The position numbers were made by a program, and so were the translations under genes. 55,000 nucleotides of DNA from Chrysomallon squamiferum (taxonomy: Eukaryota; Mollusca; Gastropoda; Neomphalida; Peltospiridae): the NCBI GenBank assembly GCA_012295275.1, contig CM022665.1:33722022-33777021 (forward strand). Reading direction: 5' to 3'. This document shows positions 1 to 13,306 of this stretch, piece by piece. Positions within the stretch are counted from its first letter, which is position 1; each line of letters starts with the position of its first letter. Below the pieces are notes generated by a model, which saw only the letters and a list, made by a program, of their open reading frames with translations, had not been told where the DNA came from and did no database searches.

Positions 1-100
1 GCCTCTATGGAACTATTTTAAGTAATTTTCTTCTTTTGAAAAAACAAAAGAAAAGAAATAAAAGAAAAAGAAAGAAACAAATAAGAAAGAAAAGAGAAAA

Positions 101-134
101 ATTATTATTATTATTATTATTTTTTTTTTTTTTT
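101..134. repeat. (ATT)n followed by poly-T
   Basis: A run of ATT triplets (101-120) passes directly into a pure T run to 134. It follows an A/G-rich purine stretch from about 40 to 100. The sequence around it up to 800 is AT-rich and otherwise featureless. Confidence 0.95.
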
Positions 135-435
135 AAATTAACTGGTAATAAATTTGTAAGGAAATAATTATTAAATTTTATATGTTTTTTTGACATAAAA
201 CATTTTGCATCAAATGAAAAAGAGCTGTGTTGAAAATAGTGATGTTGTTATTTATTGTTCGAGGTTGAATGAAAATATTAACATTGTGATGTACTTCTAC
301 ATATTTAGTGAGTAGATATGTTTTTACTCACACAGACATACACATATTTAATTATTATTTTTTATATATATATAATTTGTTTACCAACTGGTTAACTATA
401 ATTTCAGATCCTGTGTCAGGCAATAAGTGTACACT

Positions 436-455
436 AAAAAAAAAAAAAAAAAAAA
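436..455. repeat. Poly-A tract
   Basis: A pure run of about 20 A residues. No poly-A signal or retroposon body is recognisable upstream. Confidence 0.95.
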
Positions 456-804
456 TCAAAACAAACAAAATAAATAACATAATAGTAATAATAAGTTGTT
501 TTGGTCTGCTAAACTTAAACAAGGTAAACAAATAGGTAATTTTAAACAGGTAATTGTCAATATTCACTTACATACCAAAGTTTGCTCTGTTGTTTACCTG
601 ACTGTCCCATTTCTGCAGGTGTTTTGTTTCCTTAAAGTACACACCTTTGAAAGTTGATTGGATAAATCTGATAATAATAATATATATTATATAATTTACT
701 TAGTTCACCTTAGTATTTTTAACTTTTCATTTACCAATAAATAATAAGAAAATACAAAGTTTTAGAAATGTTTATAATTTTTAAGGTTTCATGTTTTTTC
801 AGAT

Positions 805-826
805 TATTATTACTATTATTATTATA

Positions 827-876
<50 letters not shown>
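805..876. repeat. Compound (ATT)n-(AT)n-poly-T tract
   Basis: ATT triplets give way to about 13 AT dinucleotides (823-849) and then to a T run of nearly 30 bases. The stretch from here to 2170 shows no other recognisable feature. Confidence 0.95.
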
Positions 877-2172
877 CTTATCTAGCTATATAACTAATTC
901 AGTAATCCTCACTGCACTGATATCAAATAATTATTAACAATAAAATTTTGAGATGTCATTAAACAAGGGATTGTTTATTCTTTTGGATTCAGTTCATGTT
1001 TAAATTGAAAAGTTTATTCAGTGTTGATTATCCTGTTTGACAACTCTGACTTTCAAATAATTCTTCATTTACAAAGTAATAGTATATCATTAACATTCAT
1101 GGTTTCATAAATAGCATAGTGTGAAAATGAGACAGGTACTTAACAAAATAATGGTGAAGAAATTACTATATTGTGAACACTGAATAACACACACTGATTC
1201 AGTGAGAAGCCAACTACTAATCAAACTGCGTTCATGTCAACACACAGAAAATACCGAAAACAGAGAAAAATATGTCCTTGGTAATTACGCCTGCTACTGA
1301 AATGGCACTAAAACAATGTTACACACCAGATTCCTGGTTTCTCTTTATTGCCATGAAATCTCAATATTTGACAGTTTACAAGGTTGATGATCTCTCTATA
1401 TAACAATAACACATGATATTTTGATGATGTCTACATTCATTGGTTTAGTCTCATCACAGGAGATTAGACATATACGTATCTGTACTATGTTAAATACTTA
1501 ATAGGTTTAGCTTCATTTTCTTATTATATCTGTTTTAAGCTTCAAACAGACTGCATGCCATGTTGGAAGATTAATGAAAGAAAAGTTTGCTGTTTTAACT
1601 TGTTTTATCTGTCTGATAAGGTTACTCTGTTTAAATAATTAATTCTATTTTGGGACGTCACCTATAAACCCTGTAATAATTTTATCAATAGATAGATAAC
1701 TTTAGTTGTCTTCTCTTTATAACTTTTGTTTTCACTGTAGCTTTTAGTTCACAGAGGTAAATACATCATTTTATTTAGATACATTTATTACATTCATATT
1801 ACTTTTATCTTCAGAGGGAATTAAAATAATATTTCTATTTTGTTTCATTGTTGTGTTTTTTTTAATACTTTTGATTTCATTTTTTTTTATTACACACACA
1901 CACATATAAAAATAGACTATACAAATTTTGTCAGTGACAATGATATTTAAAGCCACTGATATTAATTAGGTTTCTCTTTGCATAAAGCATATACATGTTG
2001 ATTTGTCTGCATGTTCCAAATGGTCATCTTCAAAATGGCAGCACTAAGATTTTACACATTTGAATATTCAGCAAATAATCAATATTTAAGTAAGCACTTT
2101 TCAACACTTGATAGATGTTGATGGAATTTATTCTGATGTCAACCATTGACAGTGTAATAACTTAATATTCCT

Positions 2173-2300
2173 TCACACACACACCACACACATATACATA
2201 CATACACAAACACACTTATATAAAACATGTACACACACACACATGCAAACACCTGTACGTACACATATACTAACACATAAACAAACACAAACACATTTAT
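2173..2300. repeat. Interrupted CA-rich microsatellite
   Basis: Several short ACACAC runs are separated by ATAC and AAAC interruptions, as expected of an old, degraded CA microsatellite. Confidence 0.85.
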
Positions 2301-3029
2301 TGCTTTCAGTCATTCATTTTATTTTCATTTTTTAATTTTTTTTTTATTGCTTTAGTTTATAATTTATTTGAATAAAAAAACCCATTTTAAATAGCAAAAA
2401 CTATTGTTAATATGTGAAGTCACAAATAAAAAGGATTAAAATAGAAACTATTAGTATATATATATATATATTTAATTCTGTATTTATTTGATTGTGAAAT
2501 AATACATTTTTAATTATGGGATATATATCATTATTTCAGAATCAGGTGCTGAACCTTTTGATTTTTTTTGTTTGTTTCTATAATGGAAATAATCACAGTT
2601 CTTATGCAGAATCTTTGAGTGAAGAACATTCTTGATGAAGTAAACTTAATCATGTTGTTTCTGTAACAACTTCTAAAAATGGAGCAAATCATGGAGCCAG
2701 ACACTTTGATAAGCAACATGCACTTTATGAATATTCATAGCATGATTTGGTTTCTTTCTACTGCAGCTTAATTTTCTTGTATCTTTATCAAAAGCAGCCA
2801 GGCTTTAATTCAGATAGCTATGAGATAGTTTCAAGTTTTGGTTGCAGAAATTTGACTTTCCATCCATTGAAATAACTCTGAGAACCCCCCTCTTCCTCCA
2901 ACCACCCCTCAAAAGAAAAACCTTCACAGTTTTAAATTGTTTGAACTATGGTATAGCCATTGCCATATGACAGGCTCATCAAAGACCATGGTATGCATTT
3001 TCTTGTGTTTGACACATTGTGTTAATAAA

Positions 3030-3905
3030 AAAAGAATATATATATTTTTTTTTTTTTTTGGCTGTAAACATATTTTATCTTTCATTATTTGTATGCTTCT
3101 TAACTATGTGGATTACACAATATAACTCTATTAAAAATAAGTTGAATGGATTGTTAAATAAAACATTTCTTCCTTTGCTCTGTGGAAAGGCACATATAAA
3201 AAAATCCCTTGCTGCTAATTAACTTGTTTTGTGAGTACAGTGCCTTTACATTATCTGTATGATTCTAAACTATATGTATTTTACCACAATCCATAAATAA
3301 ATTAAAAATATGTTGAGTATATAGTTAAATAAAACATTTCTTTCTTTTTGTGCTTTCCCTTCTATGGTAAGGTACATACAAAGATTCCTAATTGCAGTTG
3401 CATGAAAGCAGTTATACATCTTTTCTTTATTTTAATAATCCTTAACTACATGTGCGATACCTTAAATCTGTAGAATAAAAATCTGTTGAGTGTGTAGGTA
3501 AATTTACAAAAAGGTTCTCCTTCTCTCCACTCTGTGTGAAGGTACATATAAAAAATAAACCTTGCTTCAAAATGAAAAAGAATAGCCTTTTGTATGATGG
3601 CATGAGATTTAATTTTTTCATTATTTAAATAATCCTTGACAATATTATGATGTTTGTATGTGTAAATTTAAAATTTGTTGAATGTGTGGTGAAATAAAAC
3701 ATTTCTTTCATTTCTGTGGGAAGGTACATATCAAAATAACAGTTAGTGCTAAATGAAAAAGAACAGTCTTATATAATGATATCAGTATGTTTTTTTTTTT
3801 TTCACCATTTGAATAATCCGTAAGCATATTATGATACCTTGTACGTATAGCTTTAAAATCTGTTGAATGTGTGGTGGAATAAAACACATCTTCATTCCTA
3901 TAGTA
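3030..3905 (+). mobile_element. Head-to-tail array of five decayed SINE-like units
   Basis: Five diverged units follow one another in the same orientation. A shared landmark, GTTGA followed by a (T/G)AAATAAAACATTTCTTT-like stretch, begins at 3141, 3312, 3485, 3677 and 3862, giving spacings of 171, 173, 192 and 185 bp. Each of the first four is followed by a GGNANGGNACATA block. Later units also share AAATGAAAAAGAA and TAATCCTTGAC-like blocks. This order resembles the body and 3' end of a SINE I remember as widespread in molluscs, with CCTTAAC then GTTGAGTG then TAAATAAAACATTTC. The tandem structure is directly visible; the SINE identity is from memory and unverified. Confidence 0.7.
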
Positions 3906-5939
3906 TAGCTGTTTTGTTACACTGAGAAAAACAGATTGCCATTACTTGAGTAATCAATCATCTGGGTATTCAGTACTTAACTTGGTTTCTGCCGTAAGAC
4001 AAACTGATTGCTACTGGATTAATCCATATGTTGAAAGAACTCACTCACTCTTTGCTTTTTATTTTTTTGGTCATAAATCTGTTCTTGTATACAGTTGCTT
4101 TTACAACTAATTTTTGATTATGTAAGATACATATATAAAAGGATAAATGTTTTCTTGTGTGTGGTTGTAAAACATAGTTTGATTTTTTAATTCAGTTTAA
4201 ACAGTAAAAAGTTGTGGTTTTTTCCTTGTATTTAGTTTGTTTTAAAATTGCAGTTTGATTAGATAATTTACATAAACATTTTTTCATAGGTTAAGTTGTT
4301 TTTAATATTGCAATATAATTATAAATTGCGCATTCTTTTCCAGACTTTTGTCTCTCTGTGTGTGTATGTTTGAAAACTGCCTCTCAATTATATAATGATA
4401 TATATTGTAATGATAAAATATAATTCATATCTATACAGTGGTTTTAAAAAATATTACTTTGAATATAACTTACATATAAATAGATAAATTAGAAGTTAAA
4501 TCCTATATAGCTGATGAATATATTTACATAAAAATTATTCAATAGATTAAGTTCATACTACAGTTACATAAAACTAAATAACATATTCATCAATCATAAA
4601 GCAACATTTTAAATATTTCACACTTTGTTAATAATTTTCAATACTTAATTTTTCATAATCTTTATTTTAAAATGTTTAATTCTTTAAAATTTTTAGAACA
4701 AAACACACCCCATAAAAAAATTAAAAAAACACCCAACAAAACAATGGACATATGTCATCAGACCAATTAAGTGTTATTTTTCTAAGAGCTTTAATGATTA
4801 CTATACCATTCATAATTTTGACTTTCCCAGTGCCTGAAGAGCTATAGATCAGGCTTTAGATGTTACAAATCTCTGAATTATAACAGATTCTCTCTAATGT
4901 ATTTTATCAGGTTTTTATCAGTCCAGTTCCATCCCAATATAATGGGTATTACCTATTTTTCCCATCTTTTTTACTTTTTGTTTTCCCATTTGTTTTTGAT
5001 ACCTGTATTAGCAGTGAAACAGTTAACACAATACACCCACATTGGCAATGAAAACATTAAGATAAGCCAACTAGAATTTTCAGATACATATTATTTTCCA
5101 TAGTTGAAAATAAGCTTTATTCTGATGAACCAGAATAATTGAACTTTAATTCTATTTAATCATGAAAGAAATAGAAGATAATGTTTAATAAAATATTTAT
5201 CATCTTGGCAGAAAGAATGTCTGTGTTTTATATTCCTTGATGATTTGACTTTAACATAATTTAGTTGTCTTGCAAGATTAAAGACTTTGCATTTTGTATT
5301 GATGATACTGATTTATTGACTTTGTTTATGCTTCCTGCAGTTGGGAGGAAAAGGAGAATGTCTGATGGCACTTTATGAAATTAAATCATCTGCTGGTTTT
5401 CAAAGAAAAAGAAAAAGTGAAATAAAATTTTAATACTAATTATGATAAAGGTTTATTAATCAAAGTTTCATGAACTTTAAATTTATTAATGTTATTGTTA
5501 CTGTTATTATTATTACCCTTAATAATACTGCTAACATTATCACTATTCTCATAAATAATATTTTGCTTATGCTTCACTTGTTTATAATAGTCACTAATGG
5601 TTTAAATAATCATTATTTTATTTGTTTTTGTATGTGTATGTGTGTGTTTTAATGTTTTATAATTGGGAAATTAAGTATATCTCCAAAATCACAATAGTTT
5701 AATGATATGTATTTTCTGTAAAAATGGTCCATAACAAATAAAATGACAATTGTAGCAGTATCATCACACCCCAGTAGTAGTATACAGTCATCAGCCGAGA
5801 CTGGTACAATACACTTGACAAATATGAGTAATTCACTCACAACTAATTGGAAAGCCCTTCACTTTGATTGCTCTTTCTCAACACATATAATTCTAATGCA
5901 GCATTTGTATGTAAAATACAAATGACATTTTTCATGTAT

Positions 5940-5995
5940 ATAAGAAGATGCATGTTAATGATCCCTTACTGGTAAGAGAGACACATAGCCCATTG
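5940..5995 (+). mobile_element. Possible SINE fragment
   Basis: The short stretch with TTAATGATCCCTTACTG, then AGAGA and TAGCCCAT, resembles the middle of the same mollusc SINE type as the array at 3030-3905. Only about 50 bp is similar, so this is weak. Confidence 0.3.
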
Positions 5996-6756
5996 AGTGT
6001 TGTCAGTACATTTCTTCCCACCTATTATCATAATGCAAAATAACCATCTGTTTGATACTTAATAACCATTACTGTTAAAATGGCATTAATAAGTGTCTGT
6101 ATGGGCTATTTTTAATTATGGAAACCAGTGAAATTAATTTGATTACTGAATTGTGTTGTATTTTATGAAATAAATAGTGATGGAATAATGAAATAAAAAT
6201 ATAACTTTTAAATTGTTTATTTAATACAATTTAAAAGTAATACAAATCAACCATTACTGATCCAGCAGTCATTAATCTGACAAAAAATTTGGCTATTTTT
6301 ATATCAAATTTCCTGCACTGCCACACAATATTGTTGCTAATCTTTGATGGCACATCTTGCTGCATAAATGCTGTTGATGTCACTGGCAACATAGCCAAGC
6401 CATTCCAGTGTTGTTGTTTTTCCAATTTGTTGTCATAATCTGCTAATTTTTAACCTAACCATGTTTTCAGTGAATAACAAAAATGCTTCTCATTATGTAA
6501 AGCACAAACACAATACATTGTCCATAGAAGATAAGATTGACCATGTCAAAAAAAAGTAATAGCAATACTTAGTGGTATTTCATCAATAAGACAAGGTGGT
6601 GAATTGTTGAATAAAATGTATTCAAACCTGATTACTCTGTTATGTGGCAAAATCACTAATCCAACATTCTGCAATGATGCCAGATTAATGATGGTCAGTC
6701 TGTATTAAACAAATTTACTTATTTAATATTTCTTACTCTGTTTTTTACTTTTGTGT

Positions 6757-6925
6757 CTTTCTTCTTTTTTTTTTTCTTTTTTTCTTTTAGTTTTTTTTTT
6801 TTTTCATGTTTCTTTTCTTGAATCTGGTTATTGCCTCTTTCTGTGTGTTCTGTCTCTCTTTCTCACTCTGTCTCAGTCGCTCTCTCCTTCTTACTCTTCA
6901 TCTCTCTCTCTCTCCCACACACTTT
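6757..6925. repeat. Pyrimidine-rich tract (T and TCTC)
   Basis: T-rich runs pass into TCTCTC-type sequence on the + strand. The open frames that read through it encode only Phe, Leu and Ser runs and are not genes. The flanks, 3905-5940 and 6000-6757, hold AT-rich sequence with no recognisable feature. Confidence 0.85.
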
Positions 6926-7224
6926 TTATTTATGTTTTATCAGTAGGTTATATGGCTTCCATCACATTATTACTCACTGCCATTTGTACAGCAGCAGGTA
7001 TCAAGGAGAACCAGACTGATACAAGTGTCTAATTTGATCTGTTGCAAGGCCACAAAGTGTACCTTGCATCTTCATTTGCTACTTGCAGTTGGAACTGCTG
7101 ACAGAGATAATCTTGTCTTCTCATCAAGTGTTGGCTTTCACCATTCTCCTTTAATATCACACTTGAAGTAAAGAATGCTTCAGCTATTGATCTCCTGCTA
7201 TCATTTATTACTAAACAGCAATAC

Positions 7225-8000
7225 ATTGGTGAGGATGGTGACAGCTATAACTGGAAGAAGGTTTGTCCATCAGTAATTCTAATGTTTTCTGCCTGTTCTG
7301 CCATCCTTATTTTTTATTATTATTATTATTATTATTTTAAACTGAATAAGGAGAAGGTTTAGTTCACTGACCAGTGAGATAGTGCTGAGGTCATGACATC
7401 TGTATATGATAGAAAGTTTGTCCCTCAGTCAGTACATTATTTGGTGCCTGTTCTTGCTTATTTTAAAGGACTAATCTGGAGTCACTAACAGCTGGTGACA
7501 GCTCTGATTACTTGAAACTTTGTCCATCAGTAAGCGATATGCATTTTTTGGTTGTTTGTTTTAATTTTTTATTTTAAATATAGACTTTGTATTGGAGGTC
7601 ACTGGTGGTGGCTTTAATTAGCAGAAATTGTGTCTCTCAGTCATTTAGATGCTAAGATTTTAGTTTTGGTTATTGTTAGTTAAAGATCTAACACAAAAAC
7701 AAAAACAACAAAACAAAAAGGAAATAACAGGGTAAAAATAAACAGTTGGTGCTATTATATTTAGCATGAAATGTGTTTGTTTAAAGGTCATTGTGCTTCC
7801 TCTTTTATTGAGTTTTATAACTGATTTTAAAAATTAAATAAATGGCTGTGAATGTTAAGAATAACCAACATCAGAAACACTGTTGAATTTGGTGACAGTT
7901 TTAATTGGTCCTGTATTTGTATGTCTATCACTGATCAGTGTGACTGATGGACCATCAGTAATTCTGAAGTTTGATGTCTGTTCTAATTTAACAGTTTCAG
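7225..8000 (+). repeat. Decayed tandem repeat, irregular 100-155-bp spacing
   Basis: A landmark resembling TTTGTCC(A/C)TCAGT recurs at about 7261, 7416, 7518 and 7627, with a further relative at 7951. It is preceded by GGTGACAGCTNTAATT-like sequence in several copies. The spacing is irregular, as expected after insertions such as the TTA run at 7312-7336. A looser relative may occur near 8320-8370. No coding frame is maintained. Confidence 0.6.
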
Positions 8001-8734
8001 AACTTAATTTTTTTTAAATATGTTATATTTTTATTATCATGTTGATGTATTCATTATGAAACATTAAAGAAAAATAATGACCCAAATCACTATCAAAACA
8101 CAAGTGTAAGTGATAAATGTATCTCTGGATCTATGCATAAATTAGTTTTTAATAATTTTCAAAATTTACCAAAACCTCTGTGCAAAATAATTTTCGGATT
8201 TACACAAGATTTTTAGTCAAAATAATTTTTTCATTTTTCTCATGATTCTTAACTACAGTAATATCAGCACAACACCAAAATATTCCACTAATTTTGAAGT
8301 CCAGCATTTTCTATTCAGTCTGACTGACTGGTGGTGTGATTCAGTGTTAATTAGCAGCAACTGGTGCAGGGTATTGATCTCAAGACTCACTGAATGAGAA
8401 ATTAACTTCTTGCTTGTTGATCATTTCTTGGCTTTGTCAAAAGTCTCTGGAACATTGCAAGACTGTGAAAAAAGTGAGAATATTTTGCTTAATGAAACAG
8501 TTATTAAGTCATGATTTTTTTTTTTTCAAACACACAAGACTGCTGTGTGCCTTATAGATATCCAGATTAATTGTGACCTTAACTGTTTCTGCTGTGAGTT
8601 ATGGTTTATGCCTGTATGTGTATGTGTTCATGTGCCTTTTTTTTTCTTCTTGTTTTTTTCTTTTTTTTTCTAGATTATATATTGAACATTATGATTTTTA
8701 TGAAGGAGTTTAGTGAAAGATAAAACAAATTCAA

Positions 8735-8940
8735 GCTACAAGAAAATGATATATGATAAAATAAATAAAATATATAAAAAATATGATAAATGAATGAATG
8801 GATAGTTAATAATACAAAAAAAAAACAAAAAAAAAACATCAGCTAGTGGTTGTTAACAAAATTATAAAGATGAATATTTATAACAGATAAAATAAATGAA
8901 TGAATATTAAATGTACAAAAAAATTATTAAAAAAAAGTTT
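8735..8940. repeat. A-rich diverged direct repeat
   Basis: Two A-rich blocks share GATAAAATAAAT and AATGAATGAAT and each ends in a long A run. This looks like an old local duplication. The sequence from 8940 to 9550 is AT-rich without features. Confidence 0.5.
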
Positions 8941-9554
8941 GAAATTCTTGTTTCTACTTCAAAGCAGATACAAACTATATCAAGATTACATATTCATCAT
9001 AAACATTTTTATTAAAAGACAGAATTTCAATACAGAATTTCTTAACTCATTTAATTTGTGAACATAAAAAATTTATAAAATACTAAGTACATGAGTTTGT
9101 GTGGTTTGTATTTATTTATTTTTAATTTGTATTATTTTATTTCATTTACAGTAATCAATATAACTGTAGTATTAATGTTATGATTCAACTGTGATTGTAA
9201 CAAAAGATTAACTGAGTTTATTTTTCTTATTATCAGTTTTCATTATGTATTTTTTCTATTATTATTATTTCAACACAATCACAATGTAAGTATATAAAGA
9301 ATTGATCATAATCATAATATTAACTGAATTCCCTTATTGATAACTGAATAATCAAACCTAACATAATCACATAGGTAAATGTGCACTCAGAGAATAACTG
9401 AATTATCATTTAATCAGCTTAGGTCAGTGACAAATGAAGATTATTTCACTAGGGATATAAACATAGTAATTACCAGCAGCAAGTTTATTATTCACTTTAT
9501 TATCTGAGCCAAGTTTTATTAACCTGCCTTGATATAAAGATATTACATTTGTTG

Positions 9555-9650
9555 CACCTTGTGGAACTGTTGATCAAATGGCCTGCAGCTTAGATATTAG
9601 AGTATTGGCCTGAGGTGGCCTAGATTATGAGATCGACACTTCTTAGAGCT
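9555..9650 (+). mobile_element. Possible tRNA-derived SINE fragment
   Basis: The stretch holds a TTAGATATTAGAGTATTGG block and, about 40 bases on, GAGATCGACACTTC. These look like badly decayed A-box and B-box promoter elements of a tRNA-type SINE. No tRNA cloverleaf can be drawn, so it is not a tRNA gene. Confidence 0.3.
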
Positions 9651-9879
9651 ATTTATATTATGTTTTCAGTGCCCTGTTATTGATTTTCAAATTTGATACA
9701 TGTTTTCCTGAATGAAAAGAATACATATACTAGCTGCTAATTGATAATAGTAGTCTTGCAGTGAAAAAACATTTTTCCTTTTTTGTGTCACAAACATACA
9801 TTAAGAAATTAAATCAGTAATTTAAAAAAATAATAATTATAATAATAATTATTCATTCATCAGCATGCTTGACCACAAG

Positions 9880-10170
9880 ATTCATCATTATAGCATTTGC
9901 CAAATGGACCATTCATTTTCTATCAGTCTATGTCAATTTTTTCTTCAAAAACTTGATGACAACCCATAATAACTATCGTATTGCATTTCTACTTCTCTAC
10001 TAGCTTTGTCACTACAGCAGTGGCTCATCACAGTATTCTCCATATCAATTTTTTTCTTTAAAATCTTATTGTCCACACATTATAGCAATATCTTATTACA
10101 TTTCCACTTGACCACTAAGATTATCACAAAGCAGTGGCCAACTGCAGCATTCTCTGTGTCAATCTGTTAG
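9880..10170 (+). repeat. Three-copy decayed tandem repeat, about 113 bp
   Basis: The landmark (G/A)TCAAT(T)n lies at 9932, 10044 and 10158, each after a TTCTNNNTNT-like stretch. A shared GCAGTGGC block precedes the second and third. The regular spacing of 112 and 114 bp supports a tandem origin. The region 10170-11590 shows only AT-rich sequence and a TTA/GTT tract near 11160. Confidence 0.65.
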
Positions 10171-11589
10171 CACCTAATCTGCCCTGGAGATCAAAAAGTG
10201 ATGCATGTGATTTTATTTGATTCTGGTATTGATCCATAAACTTTCCAGAGTCTGTGAGATTTAAGTGTATCCCAGGAAAGAGTTAGATACACTCAGCACC
10301 CAATATCATCTTTGCTTTCTGGAGCAGATAATAAAGCTGTGATTATTTTAGATGCTGATAGATGCCAGCAGCTAATTTATATTTTCAATTCATCATTTTT
10401 GTTTAAATTATTGCCAAGGGAAGCTGTCTGACCATTAAAATAACACTTTGATGCTGATACAAAAGCCAGATAGTGTGAGAACCTGTTAGTTTCATCAGAA
10501 CAACCCACCATCAGTGTTATTAATCTGATCATTGAATAAATAGATGTATGAATATTTCATGAGACCATAGCATTTTAATACCAATTGATCTGTATGCTTT
10601 CATTTTCATCCTTAATTATAATGGTTATTTGTGATATTTTATGATGTACATTAAAATGACAAATCATTACAAAGAGAAGCATTGTAAACTAACTTCATTG
10701 TCATTTTAATAAAAATGATAATGACAATAAATTTTTAAAAATATTAAACTTTTTATCAAACAATAATTAATGTTAATGTAAATTATAACATGACTTGAAC
10801 TGAGTTCTGTATCATGAATGTTTTCATGCAATATATGTTTTATCTTTAATTGTCATCTTTATAGTCCATATCATGATTTCTCGCAGTGCTCTGTCACAAG
10901 GTTATCTGATGACAAGACATGCACAGTGTTTAATACTGTATCAGCATCTAAAGAATATTACTCCATCATATAATATTCATTAGAAAAGGAAACATCTCAA
11001 TAGGTGCACTGTTGAATATTAATCAGAAATTTGTTGTCTGTATTTTAGTTATTCAATGAATGGTAATATCAAAATTGTAATTTTTATTTTACTTTATTTT
11101 ATATTTTTCTTTATTTTTCTCTTCTTTTATTTTTTTTATTATCATTATGATGATGACAATTATTACTACTACTACTATTGTTGTTGTTGTGGGTTTTTTT
11201 GTGTTTGTTTTTTTCTTTGTTCCCCTTAAATCAGTGCTCACAACTGGAAACAGCCATAGAATTTAATTTGTTATCTTTGGTGATACAACTTGATAATGTT
11301 TTTATTAAAATTAACATCATGATAAGACACTTAGACACTTTTAACTATATTTACAGCTGGAATGATACAACTTGCATAATGTCAAAACCAGCCTGAAGTT
11401 TTTGTTTAAAAACTTTAATGCTTGATAAGCTATCCTTATTAAAGCTTAATGTCAATGTTATCTCAGTAATATGAATTTTGATGTATTTAAAGATTTTATG
11501 TGTGCCTGTGTGTGTGTTTGTGTGTTTATGGTACAACAGTATGAATATTCCAACATTTTTATTAATATATTTATTTATTTAAGTATAGA

Positions 11590-12020
11590 GTATGTCTTTT
11601 GTACACTAAATCAGTAAATTTCAGTCATCATAACCTGGTTCTATCAATTTCAGTGATTATGTTTTTAGTCATTATCTGTTGGAATGGTCAACTTCAGTAA
11701 GCTCTGTATCAGTCATGTACAGTGGATCAGTCAGTTTCAGCAATTATATAATGGATCAAATAACTTCATTCATTATACATAGAATCAGTCAGTTTTACTC
11801 TTCATGCACTGATTAGTAACTTTCAATCATTAAATATTGGATCAATCACTTTCAGTGGTTATATAATGGATCGTCAACTTCAGACCTTATAAACTAGATC
11901 AGTGAGTTTTAGTAATTGGACACTGGATCAGTCAGTTTTGGTCATGATGCATTTATTAGTAACTTTCAATCATTATAGACTGAATCAATCATTTTCTGTC
12001 ATTAATACATTGGATCAATT
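11590..12020 (+). repeat. Decayed minisatellite, GGATCAGTCAGTTT family
   Basis: Variants of (G/A)GATCA(G/A)TCAGTTTCAGT recur every 30 to 60 bp, for example at 11723, 11782, 11839, 11895, 11925 and 11982, usually preceded by CATTATA and a TGG or TGA. All copies are diverged. The same family reappears at 15215-15425. The open frame across part of it is a by-product. Confidence 0.75.
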
Positions 12021-12364
12021 TACTGTAATCTCTTCTTTGTATTTTACAATAATAACAATATGTCATTACTGTTTTCATTTCAGACTAAATATTAAAACTT
12101 GTATGTCAAGATGTTCTTTAAGATCAAAATTCTGTTTTGTTATTTCTCATTTTTCTTAAACCTGCAATTTTTATTCTTTGATTCTTTAACGTTTGTTTCT
12201 GTCAGTTAAGTAGAACTTTACATACTGCGAACCATTAAGACTGATGTTGCTCTAATTGAATTTGATTTCTGCCCAGGAATTGACAAAATTAAGTTATCAT
12301 TTCTTATGAGTTCTGACCACTCAGAATGTGTTTAACATTAAGAGGTGATTATTGTCATCTACAT

Positions 12365-12860
12365 TTAATAGCGGGTTTAACTGCTGTTTAACAAGCTTGG
12401 GTCATCTGTTGTTTTACTGACTTATGTCATCATACTGTCTGGCAGTTGTTAATGGTTGGTTTAACAGTTGTTTAACAGACACAGCTCTTTAAGTTTAATG
12501 TTTGTTTATCAGGTACAGATTTGAAAATTTAACTGCCATTTAACAGGCACAGGTCTTTAAGTTCAGAGGTCTATTTGGTAGGCACAAGTTTTTAATTCCA
12601 ATGTCTTTTTGGCAGATAGGTCTTTAGGTTCAATATCTGTTTAATAGGCACAAGTTCAAGGTCTGCTTGGTAGGCTCAGCTTTTCTAATTGCTATTTAAC
12701 ATGGACAGTTTTCTTTTAATCCTGTTTTACAAGCTCAAGTCTTTAACTGCAAGCTTATATCAATAAGTCCTATTTAGGAGGCCTTACATTTTAGCAGGTC
12801 CAGGTTGTTAACTGCTGGTTGACCAGCTCCTGTCTTCAATTGCTGTTTAAAGCAAACCAA
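12365..12860 (+). repeat. Decayed minisatellite, TGTTTAACAGGCACAGGTC family
   Basis: A unit of roughly 38-40 bp with GTTTAACAGGCACAGGTCTTTAA-like sequence recurs about ten times with heavy divergence. Endings such as GGCACAAG, GGCTCAG and GACACAG are seen. It is unrelated to the neighbouring 11590-12020 family. Confidence 0.65.
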
Positions 12861-12875
12861 GATTTACAACCAGCT

Positions 12876-12879
<4 letters not shown>

Positions 12880-12909
<30 letters not shown>
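12880..12909. repeat. Poly-T tract of 30
   Basis: A pure T run directly after the minisatellite at 12365-12860. It could be the tail of a minus-strand retroposon, but no body is recognisable. Confidence 0.95.
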
Positions 12910-12912
<3 letters not shown>

Positions 12913-13276
12913 GCTTTTTAGTAGGCTGAAGTCACCTGTGGTTTTGTTGACTTTATTTGTTTTTCTAGTGAAGTTCACTTCAGCTGATATGTTCTCTGTC
13001 ATCTGTTGTTTATTGGTCTTGTCATCTGATGTTATACTTGACTTATGATCACATTATGTATGCTATCCACATACCTGTTATTGTTCACTAATGCATTCTC
13101 TTTACTTGTACATTAAATTTACATGATGTCATGGGTATATGTTATTTTACCGCGTACTTAAATCACTAAAATTTAAATTATGCCTGTCATGGATACTTGG
13201 TTGAAAGTTTTCTGCAATAAACAAGACTACATGACAATGGAATGTAAGGTCTTTAATTTGACAAGTTAACAGATTA

Positions 13277-13306
13277 TATAATACATATATATATATATAT
13301 ATATAT
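13277..13306. repeat. (AT)n at the left edge of a TIR element
   Basis: This AT-dinucleotide run directly abuts the left terminus of the element at 13306-14575. A matching AT run follows the right terminus at 14575-14588, which suggests insertion into, or duplication of, TA-rich target sequence. Confidence 0.9.

Noticed and set aside
5338-5440. Acceptor-like CTTCCTGCAG followed by a 30-codon frame, a stop and AATAAA, as if a terminal exon
   Set aside because: The peptide has no recognisable similarity and no partner exon was found; AATAAA is common by chance in such AT-rich DNA.
6231-6425. 64-codon minus-strand open frame of mixed composition
   Set aside because: It is short, has no family resemblance, and lies in intron sequence without splice or promoter context.
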